Part shown: positions 8,393 through 15,663 of the stretch, piece after piece
Position numbering within the stretch: the stretch's first letter is position 1
How the letters are laid out: the number at the start of each line of letters is the position of its first letter
Assembly (NCBI GenBank): GCA_036736205.1
Contig: DAINMX010000006.1
Location: 1 to 64,000, forward strand
Direction of reading: 5' to 3'
Source: XYA12-FULL-58-9 sp001798605
GTDB lineage: Bacteria; Myxococcota; XYA12-FULL-58-9
Length of the DNA: 64,000 nucleotides
The notes under the pieces: model-generated
What the model was told of the DNA's origin: nothing
Database searches by the model: none
The model's input: only the letters and a program-made list of their open reading frames with translations
Translations under genes and position numbers: made by a program

Positions 8393-9322
8393 TCACACGT
8401 CGAAACGGCACAAAGGCAGGCGCGAGCCACCCAGGTACTGCCCAAACGGTTGGGCGACTGCGGTAGAGTAGGCGCGCCAGATATCATAGATCCACCCATG
8501 GCTACCGGGACCATCCTCGAGCAGCCATTGATGGTGTTGTCTCATTGATGCCACTGCTCCCATCAGAGCATCTACGGCTGTCGGTGCCAAACGCAAGTCA
8601 AATAGACGTCTCAGCTGACGATGCAACATTGCAGCACGACGAAACTCGTACCACCCGTTGCGATCGTGAGAATGAACGACGACCGCTGCGGAAACATAGG
8701 AAAGTGTGTGACCCGCCAACAAGACTGATTTCGCCCACGCAATGTCCTCGGCAATGTCGCAGACCGGAAACGGTATTTGTCGCCAAACGGATCGACGTAA
8801 GCAGGAGCTGACATTGTCAAAGGCGCAAGCATCGAGGCGTTCTCCTGGTGACATGAGCCCATAGGTCTCTGCCGTCAGGGCTATTCGGCGGTCACCGCAA
8901 CGTCCGGCAGCCCACTTTTCCAGATATCGACGTGTCCATGGCGAAGCGTCTGCACGGGGGATCTGCCGACCAAATGTTCCAACTATTGATGCATCGTCCC
9001 ACAGCGGCGCAGTCAAACGATCAAGCCACCGGTCGTCCTGTGGCAGCGCGTCTTGGACGAGCAGGGCGATCAACTCGCCTCGCCCGGCCTCAATCAGATG
9101 ATTGCGAGTGGCCCCGTGATTGAAGCTCTGGGATTGCAAGTGAAGAACTTTGTCACACTGCGTGTCGAGGCATACCCGACTTCCATCGGTGGATCCCGAA
9201 TCGGAAGCCACGACCTCGATGCGAAACGGGCCGCGCTGTGCCCGAAGTCGTTCGAGGAGAGTCGGCAGAAAGTGTATCCCGTTGAGTACCGGTATCGCCA
9301 CGGTAACGAGAGGCAGCGTCAT
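8393..9322 (-). CDS. GT2 family glycosyltransferase (rhamnosyltransferase-like)
   Basis: A 309-residue soluble GT-A enzyme with VTVAIPVLNGIHFL, VVASDSGSTDGS and the NHGATRN motif followed by ALLVQDALPQDDRW. This pattern is common in rhamnosyltransferase-like GT2 proteins. DIAEDIAWAKSVLLAG contains the probable catalytic acidic pair, and VVVHSHDRNGWYEFRR follows, as in the same group. ATG 9322 overlaps the stop of the 750-residue fusion gene by four bases (ATGA), so they are co-translated. Assignment to rhamnose is by motif resemblance only. Confidence 0.85.
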   Translation of the reverse strand: MTLPLVTVAIPVLNGIHFLPTLLERLRAQRGPFRIEVVASDSGSTDGSRVCLDTQCDKVLHLQSQSFNHGATRNHLIEAGRGELIALLVQDALPQDDRWLDRLTAPLWDDASIVGTFGRQIPRADASPWTRRYLEKWAAGRCGDRRIALTAETYGLMSPGERLDACAFDNVSSCLRRSVWRQIPFPVCDIAEDIAWAKSVLLAGHTLSYVSAAVVVHSHDRNGWYEFRRAAMLHRQLRRLFDLRLAPTAVDALMGAVASMRQHHQWLLEDGPGSHGWIYDIWRAYSTAVAQPFGQYLGGSRLPLCRFDV

Positions 9323-11571
9323 GGATGCACCTCGTCGGGAAGTGAACGGTGTCCTTTCGCGACGATGTCGAGAATACCTCGCGCAATGGCCATGAGATGC
9401 GCAAGCCTATTATCTTGGCGATGCAGCAATGCATCAGCGACTGTCGCCCCAATGGTGATTGCAGAGGCTATCGAACGCCATCTTCGGACGTGTTTCTCTA
9501 GCAAGAGCAAATGGCCGCGTGTCAGATGACCACTTCGTGCCGGCTCATTTCTGCTCAAAGTTGCGGCACCGAGGTGGTTGGCTGACAGGCTTGTGTCACA
9601 GAAGACGCGAAAACCGAGATCGCGGGCGCGAAGGCAAAAATCGAGGTCCTCGAGGCCAAAGAAGAACCCTTCGTCAAAGCGACCTACCGCTGCGATGACT
9701 CTCCGATCGATCGCCATCACGGTGCCAGGCACGGCAACCACCTCAAATAGACCGCGGGCAACGCGGTCAGGATTGTCTCCGTGGTTCTGTAGGTGGAAGC
9801 GGCCGCTCCACGGGTGCCATTCTATTCCGGTCGCCTCAACGTGCATTCCGGCAACGAGAAGAGGAGCGACAATATCTGCCGTCCCGCTCGAGAGATGCTC
9901 TGCGAGTCGCAGCACCGATTGACCATCGATCTCAACGTCGCTGTTGATCAAGATGATCTGATCCGCATTGAGGCGCAGGGCCTTGTCGATCCCGAGGTTG
10001 ACCGCCGCCGCGAAGCCGATGGGCTCGGGGTGAGCGATGAAGGAGGCACCAGGAAAGGCATCACGAACGCGGGACTTTGCCAACGAAGTGCTGCCGTTGT
10101 CGACCAAGACAAGCAACTCGGGGCACAAGACAACGTCGGCGCATGAATTTGCTGCCCGTATCGTCAGTTCGTTCTGCCCGAAGAAAGGGATAACGACCGC
10201 CACCCGCGCTGGCCTTTGTTCTGGTGTGGTTCTCCTGCGTCGACTTGTTGTGAATCGTGAAAACAGCTGCGCCAATTCCTTGGCATCGTCCGCGATGGTG
10301 CGGACCGGGCCGGTTCCCGCACGAAGGCGAGCGGCGAGCGCCGGTTCCTGTTGCAAGCGTCTCAATTGATGCGCGAGGTCCTCGGTATTGCCGGCTTCGA
10401 ACAGCAGTCCATTGCATTCGTGTTTGACGATCTCTCGCATTCCACCGAGTCGACTCGCCACAACCGGGGTGCCGGCAAGAAACGCCTCCGAGATGACCAG
10501 CGGTGCATTTTCGGTCCAGATCGAGGGAACCACGACCGCGTCGAGCTCTGCCATCGCCGCGACCGCTCGATTGCGTGAGACCCAACCATGAGAAACGACA
10601 TGCGGCGCTTCCAGGTCGAGCATCGCGCGATAGTGATTGTCTCCGTGGTAAGGCGCGTATTCTCCATACAAGTGGAGGCGAGAGGTTCCCGCAGGGAGCC
10701 GGCCGACTGCGTCGATTGCGAGGTGGGGAGCTTTCGATGCCATCAGGGTGCCAAAGAATCCGACTTCGAGCGTTTTGGAAGCTCCTGTGTCGTGTTTCTC
10801 CGGCTGCGGAAACTCCGGATGGCCGCACGGCCAAAATTGGAGCTTCTGCAAAGGAACGCCGAAGCTCGCGAACTGTTCGATCACCGTCTTCGATGGCACC
10901 AAGAAGAGATCGACTTGGTCCATGATGTTGCGTACGCAGAGGAGCCGCGCGGCAATCTCTGCCCGACCCCGGTCGGTTGCGGACAAAAGGTGCGCCCAAC
11001 CGTGGAAGGGGAGCCTCCACTTCGCGGGCAGCCGTCTGGCAAAACGACGCAATCTGCGGGACGACAACCAACTCGTTGCAGCCCCGCCGATGCACGAGGA
11101 GCACTTGACGGCTCCTGGTCCAGCACAGCGCTCCCACCTGTCGTTGAGAAGCTGTCCGCGGGGACACAACAACCAATAGTCATGGAGCGTCATCACGATG
11201 GGCAGATTGCGTGCTCGAAGGGTGGAGATGAGGTCAGTGCCCAGGTGTGTGAGGTGGTGAACGTGTGCGACGTCGGGATTGATGGTCGCAAGTAAGGGTT
11301 GAATCCGCTTGCTCAGGGCAGGATTTCGATAGCCATCGGCAAAGCTATTGGATCCAGGGTTTGTGTCGTTCATCCACAAGAGTGTCAATCCGGCACGGGC
11401 TTCCTCTCGAATGGCAAGATGCTTGCGGTTCCGATCGGTTTCGCGCGTCAAGATGACAACTTGGTCGACTCCGTCCGCGGCCTGCAACGCCTGCGCAGAG
11501 TGCCAGGCGTAGAGCTCGGCCCCGCCATGCGCGATGGGGGGAAGTCCGTGGGTGATGGTCAAGATGCGCAA
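9319..11571 (-). CDS. Two-domain glycosyltransferase: GT4 fused to GT2
   Basis: Residues 1-430 form a GT-B enzyme of family GT4, with THGLPPIAHGGAELYAW at the N-terminus, HVHHLTHLGTDL, FFGTLMASKAPHLAIDA and the donor-site segment VVVPSIWTENAPLVISEAF. A basic linker (SRRRRTTPEQRP) leads to a GT2 domain at about 455-715 with VAVVIPFFGQNE, LVDNGSTS, LINSDVEIDG and GFFFGLEDLDFCLRARDLG. One polypeptide could therefore add two successive sugars. The frame is open throughout, so it is a true fusion here. It overlaps the upstream GT4 gene by 13 bases. Confidence 0.88.
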   Translation of the reverse strand: MRILTITHGLPPIAHGGAELYAWHSAQALQAADGVDQVVILTRETDRNRKHLAIREEARAGLTLLWMNDTNPGSNSFADGYRNPALSKRIQPLLATINPDVAHVHHLTHLGTDLISTLRARNLPIVMTLHDYWLLCPRGQLLNDRWERCAGPGAVKCSSCIGGAATSWLSSRRLRRFARRLPAKWRLPFHGWAHLLSATDRGRAEIAARLLCVRNIMDQVDLFLVPSKTVIEQFASFGVPLQKLQFWPCGHPEFPQPEKHDTGASKTLEVGFFGTLMASKAPHLAIDAVGRLPAGTSRLHLYGEYAPYHGDNHYRAMLDLEAPHVVSHGWVSRNRAVAAMAELDAVVVPSIWTENAPLVISEAFLAGTPVVASRLGGMREIVKHECNGLLFEAGNTEDLAHQLRRLQQEPALAARLRAGTGPVRTIADDAKELAQLFSRFTTSRRRRTTPEQRPARVAVVIPFFGQNELTIRAANSCADVVLCPELLVLVDNGSTSLAKSRVRDAFPGASFIAHPEPIGFAAAVNLGIDKALRLNADQIILINSDVEIDGQSVLRLAEHLSSGTADIVAPLLVAGMHVEATGIEWHPWSGRFHLQNHGDNPDRVARGLFEVVAVPGTVMAIDRRVIAAVGRFDEGFFFGLEDLDFCLRARDLGFRVFCDTSLSANHLGAATLSRNEPARSGHLTRGHLLLLEKHVRRWRSIASAITIGATVADALLHRQDNRLAHLMAIARGILDIVAKGHRSLPDEVHP

Positions 11572-12935
11572 AGGAGTCCCTCATAGATGGCATCCCACTC
11601 GGCGGCGTCACAGTCCATCGTTTTCACCACCGGTGCGTTTCGTGCCAATCTCTCCACCAACGACCGATCTTCGATGAGCCTGCGCAGTTGACCGGCCAAG
11701 GAGTCGGCAGAGCCGGGCACAAACAGAAGGCCATCGACATCATCACGGACGAGCTCCCCAATGCCGCCTATCTTCGAGCCCACCACGGGTACATGGCTGA
11801 GTTGCGCCTCGTGGATCACCAACGGTGAGTTCTCGAGCCAAAGGGAAGGGACGACGAGGATATCAATTTGCGCAAAGACGTTAGCGACATCATTGGGGGC
11901 GAAACTCCCGCGAAAGTCCACGGGCAGCCCTTGCCCCATCTTCTTGAGTTGCGCCGAATAGGTGGGAACGGTCCTCGGGCTGCCAAAAACTAGGACCTCA
12001 ACGCTTTGAGGTGGCAGCTGCTCGACGGCCCTTATCAGAACATGCACTCCCTTGTGCCACGCCAGGGTACCCACAAACCCCAAACGCAGCGGAGCGCCGA
12101 GGGTGACTCGTCGGGTGCGCTTGGCCATGGGGACAAAGCCGTAGTCACTGATCTTCATCTTCCCTTCGGGAAAGCCATGTCGAACATACTCATCCGCCAA
12201 CGCTCGGGACGGGGAGACGAAGACCTCTATGTCGTCGGCTACTCTTCGCGCTACAAGCAGACGCGCGCTGACGTCACGTGCGGTCACTTGGCGCGATTGG
12301 GTGCGAAGATTTGAATAGACATTCAGCAGCGACTCGAATGCCTTTGGAAACAGCTTCCGCGCAGATCTTGCGGCGTCGACTGTCCACCTTGTTAAGCGTG
12401 AGTCCGGAGGCAAAGGGGGTGCGACCATTTTTTGGTAGTGTGGAGATGCAAGAAAGCAGCGCACACACCGTTTTGGATCGATCTCGTGGCAGACGCGCTT
12501 CTCGTCAACGTGGACTCTTTGTCCCCCGGAAGGACAAAGCAGCGTGTAATCGTGCAATGTGGCCACGACGCGGGCACCGCTAGCAACGGCAAGAGCCGGC
12601 AGCGCGAAACTCAAATTGAGGAGATTATGAACGTGAACAATGTCTGCCGCAAAGCCAACGAGCTCTGTGCGGATGCTTTCATTGATAATTTTCGGAGCGT
12701 AGGTTTCAACAAACGTGTCAGCTCGCCAGTTGTTGACAATCTCAATAACCGGAAGGCGGTCGCATTGCCTTCTTGTCACCGAGCCGTGGCGTCGCCGCGG
12801 ATCATACGTGGCGCAGAGGACTGCGACGTCGTGGGTTTGTTGTTGAGTGGTCGCAAGGTGATGGACGTAGATCTCCACCCCCGCACGATGATCCGGCAGA
12901 AAATCATGCAGGCAGTGGAGAATTCGCCGTCTCAT
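11559..12935 (-). CDS. GT4 family glycosyltransferase
   Basis: A 458-residue GT-B enzyme with ILHCLHDFLPDHRAGVEIYV (donor/acceptor loop), IVHVHNLLNLSF, LGFVGTLAWHKGVHVLI and VVPSLWLENSPLVIHEAQL. It resembles the GT4 half of the next gene, suggesting local duplication. A Cys cluster in the middle (CPSGG, RVCHEIDPKRCVRC) matches a similar cluster in that neighbour (CPRG, GAVKCSSC), possibly a structural metal site shared by the two. Start ATG 12935 overlaps the upstream stop by four bases. Confidence 0.87.
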   Translation of the reverse strand: MRRRILHCLHDFLPDHRAGVEIYVHHLATTQQQTHDVAVLCATYDPRRRHGSVTRRQCDRLPVIEIVNNWRADTFVETYAPKIINESIRTELVGFAADIVHVHNLLNLSFALPALAVASGARVVATLHDYTLLCPSGGQRVHVDEKRVCHEIDPKRCVRCFLASPHYQKMVAPPLPPDSRLTRWTVDAARSARKLFPKAFESLLNVYSNLRTQSRQVTARDVSARLLVARRVADDIEVFVSPSRALADEYVRHGFPEGKMKISDYGFVPMAKRTRRVTLGAPLRLGFVGTLAWHKGVHVLIRAVEQLPPQSVEVLVFGSPRTVPTYSAQLKKMGQGLPVDFRGSFAPNDVANVFAQIDILVVPSLWLENSPLVIHEAQLSHVPVVGSKIGGIGELVRDDVDGLLFVPGSADSLAGQLRRLIEDRSLVERLARNAPVVKTMDCDAAEWDAIYEGLLCAS

Positions 12936-14521
12936 GGTGGTGACGAAGATGTTGACAGCTCGAGCGCCTGTCGCGCGCGATTGTTGTTCGGGTCAATGTT
13001 GAGGACTCTTTGGTAATAGTCGCGGGCGGTGGTCGTCTCACCGCGAATCAGTGCGAGCTGAGCCAGGTTATTGAGGGCGTGTACGTTGTTGGGGGCGAGC
13101 TCAATGACGCGGATAAAAACATCCTGGGCTTCGTCGTAGCGGCGAAGCTTGGCCATGCAGGTTCCCATGTTGACGAGGCTCTCTGTGCGCTCAGGCAGTA
13201 GGCTCAACGCGGTGCGATAGTAGGCAATTGCTTTTTCACAATCGCCGTGCCGCTGCAGCGCCTGGCCGGCCGCTGCATGGGTTACGTAGACGCGAGGGGT
13301 CTTTGCTGCGGCATCCGTCCACAACAGCACATCGTCTCGCCACACGTCGTTGCGGGCAATTGCGCCAGCGCCGAGAGCCAGGATTACCGCAACGGAGACT
13401 CCCGCCGCGACATGCTTGGCCAGCGTGAATCCACGAGCTTGGAGCAGCTCAGCCAGCACCCGGGCACCACCTACCAGAACGAGAAAAAGACCAGGTCCGG
13501 CGAGATAGGTCCGATGCTCCGCCATGAATTCCGAAAGTGGGGCGATGGCGCTCGGGACCAAGGCGACCATGAACCATAGGATGCCTAAACGGATCGACCA
13601 TGGAATCCTTTTGACCCCAATAGCCGTGCCAAGAACGACGGTGCTGACGAGCGCCGCTACGATTGACCAACCGCCGGCTTGGTCGCTAACTTCGTGCACG
13701 AGGGATTGTCCGTAGGGTAAAAGGAAAAGGCAAAGGTAACGCCATCCAATCTCTGTTTCAAGGAGCCAATGGGTGACGATTCCTCCCAAGCCTGGACTCG
13801 AGCTCTCGCCCGAATAGGCGACCATTCGCAGGACGAAGCCCGTCGTTACGAGCAGGCCGGCTGGAAAATAGAATGACCGCAGTCGTCGGGAGCCGGATCC
13901 CGGCAACAGTCCGCATCGATTGAAGGACAGAAGCAGAAGGGGAACAACGGCACCACTCTCCTTTGTGAACAAGGCGAAGGCCCATAGAACCCAACCTAGA
14001 GCGACGAGACCTTTTGACTGACGTTCCCATCCGGAACAGAACGCTATGAGGCTCGCGAGCACGAAGAACGCAGCCAACAGCTCTGAGCGTGCCGAGATGT
14101 AGCCGACCGCGCTTGTTGCCATGGGGTGTGCGGCAAAAACAAGGGCAACAACGGCGGCAAAATGGGAGCGTTGTTCGGTGCGACAACCGTCCAGTCTGCA
14201 AAACAGTCGATAGACGAGTACAGAATTCGCCGCGTGCAATGCAATATTTGTGGCGTGATAGCCTGCAGCATCGAGTCCCCAGAGGCGATACTCAAGAAAA
14301 TAGCTGAGGTTGGTGAGGGGCCGAAAGCGTTCAAAAACGAGCGCAAACACCAAATTGTTTGGATCGCGCAGGGATGGATTGGCGACGACACTGCGCATGT
14401 CGTCGAACACGAAGGGATTGTTCCAAGTTCCAAAGTAAACAACGACCACCGTCGCAATCAACGCGATCTCGACGACTCGAGAACGCAGAAAGAGCCGAAC
14501 AGGGGAATCTTTCAAAGCCAC
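12932..14521 (-). CDS. Polytopic membrane protein with C-terminal TPR repeats (TMTC/PMT-like)
   Basis: About ten hydrophobic segments occupy residues 15-400. The first loop has WNNPFVFDD, like the acidic first-loop motif of lipid-phosphosugar-dependent GT-C mannosyltransferases. HPMATSAVGYISARSELLA follows, as in TMTC-like proteins. The C-terminal 110 residues form three TPR units (AAAGQALQRHGDCEKAIAYY, LVNMGTCMAKLRRYDEAQ, ALNNLAQLALIRGETTTA). The combination fits a GT-C enzyme that transfers a lipid-linked sugar outside the cytoplasm, with the TPR for protein contact. Acceptor unknown. It overlaps both neighbours in the operon. Confidence 0.8.
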   Translation of the reverse strand: MALKDSPVRLFLRSRVVEIALIATVVVVYFGTWNNPFVFDDMRSVVANPSLRDPNNLVFALVFERFRPLTNLSYFLEYRLWGLDAAGYHATNIALHAANSVLVYRLFCRLDGCRTEQRSHFAAVVALVFAAHPMATSAVGYISARSELLAAFFVLASLIAFCSGWERQSKGLVALGWVLWAFALFTKESGAVVPLLLLSFNRCGLLPGSGSRRLRSFYFPAGLLVTTGFVLRMVAYSGESSSPGLGGIVTHWLLETEIGWRYLCLFLLPYGQSLVHEVSDQAGGWSIVAALVSTVVLGTAIGVKRIPWSIRLGILWFMVALVPSAIAPLSEFMAEHRTYLAGPGLFLVLVGGARVLAELLQARGFTLAKHVAAGVSVAVILALGAGAIARNDVWRDDVLLWTDAAAKTPRVYVTHAAAGQALQRHGDCEKAIAYYRTALSLLPERTESLVNMGTCMAKLRRYDEAQDVFIRVIELAPNNVHALNNLAQLALIRGETTTARDYYQRVLNIDPNNNRARQALELSTSSSPP

Positions 14522-15549
14522 GGAGAAACCCGATGATTGAAGTCCTTCGAGGCTTCAAGAACGAATCCAGAGACCAGTAGATTTGTGCCCAAAAGAAAGG
14601 GCAAGGCAGCCAGCATGACGGTGCCGGCAGTCGCTGCCACCCCCGTGTGTGCCGAAAGACGCCAGTGGTAGGTTCCGAAGGTGATGCTCCACGCAATCAA
14701 GATTGATCCGCTGATCCCGAGGAGCGCCGTCGGTGTGAAATCAAACCAAACGTGTCGCAAAAACATGCGGCGCAATCCATACAGCAGAAGCAGTCCTGGG
14801 AAGGTGACCAGGGCGTGCAACGGAGACAATGAGCTCTCGGTATTCTCGTAGGAGGGGCGCATGGGCAAATCGGCCACCGCGTATCCCTGTGCGCCGAGCT
14901 CGACGACAAGTGAGATCTCGAAGAAGAAGCGGTCGCTGATGCGTCTGGCATCGAGTGACGTAAAGACGTCTGAGCGAATGGCAAAAAAGCCGTTCGTGGG
15001 GTCAGAGGACCGCCAATGGCCTGAAGCCAGCTTGGTAAGAAAGGACAAGGCGAGAATTCCGAGCCTTCGTGCCGAAGGGATCTGACGCCAACCACCTGCA
15101 TATAGAAGGCGATTCGCCTTCGCACAGGCTACACGCCCATCGATGACAGGGTAAAGAAGAGCGGGAATGGCCGCCGGATCCATCTGGCCGTCGCCGTCGA
15201 CCTTGACAATGATGGTGCAACCGAACTCCACGGCCTTGAGGGCTCCCGTCTTGAACGCCGCGCCGACTCCGCGGTTCTGTGGATGGTTGAGGACCACGAC
15301 ACGTGGATCACCGACCTGGGCGGCCACCGCTCCGGACGCTTGCGGGCAGGCGTCATCGACAATAATGATGATGTTCACAAAAACGGGAACCGCTCGAATA
15401 ACATCTCCGATCGCCGACGCCACCTTATAAGCAGGAATAACAACACCCACGACGGAGTTCTCATTGCACTCGAGCTTGGCACCATCGGTCGTCGGTGCCG
15501 AACGGTGACGCTGTGGTTGCCAAGTTTGCATGAGACCTGTCTGGGTCAT
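14512..15549 (-). CDS. GT2 glycosyltransferase, polyprenol-phosphate sugar synthase type
   Basis: VVGVVIPAYKV, IIIVDDACPQ, VVLNHPQNRGVGAAFKTG and VKVDGDGQMDPAAIP are close to the dolichyl/undecaprenyl-phosphate mannosyl- or glucosyltransferase group. Two or three hydrophobic helices end the protein (about 240-335). It probably makes the lipid-linked sugar used by the neighbouring GT-C protein, an inference from family pairing. It is the first gene of the minus-strand operon. ATG 15549 is chosen; GTG 15552 and ATG 15531 are alternatives. Confidence 0.85.
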   Translation of the reverse strand: MTQTGLMQTWQPQRHRSAPTTDGAKLECNENSVVGVVIPAYKVASAIGDVIRAVPVFVNIIIIVDDACPQASGAVAAQVGDPRVVVLNHPQNRGVGAAFKTGALKAVEFGCTIIVKVDGDGQMDPAAIPALLYPVIDGRVACAKANRLLYAGGWRQIPSARRLGILALSFLTKLASGHWRSSDPTNGFFAIRSDVFTSLDARRISDRFFFEISLVVELGAQGYAVADLPMRPSYENTESSLSPLHALVTFPGLLLLYGLRRMFLRHVWFDFTPTALLGISGSILIAWSITFGTYHWRLSAHTGVAATAGTVMLAALPFLLGTNLLVSGFVLEASKDFNHRVSPWL

Positions 15550-15560
15550 CACCTATCACG

Positions 15561-15625
15561 CCCCGTGGGACGGGGAAACGGTGGCTCGCCACCGCGCCAC
15601 CGCCACCCACAGGGGCTCCGCCCCT
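15561..15625. repeat. Three consecutive small hairpins in a divergent spacer
   Basis: CCCCGT(GGG)ACGGGG at 15561-15575, GGTGGC(TC)GCCACC at 15580-15593 and AGGGGC(TCC)GCCCCT at 15611-15625 are each perfect 6-bp stems with tiny loops. They lie between the divergent genes at 15549 and 15664. They could be a REP-like cluster or regulate either transcript. Confidence 0.5.
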
Positions 15626-15663
15626 GAGAAACGGGAGACGCTGGGAGACACTGGCCCCCGGAG

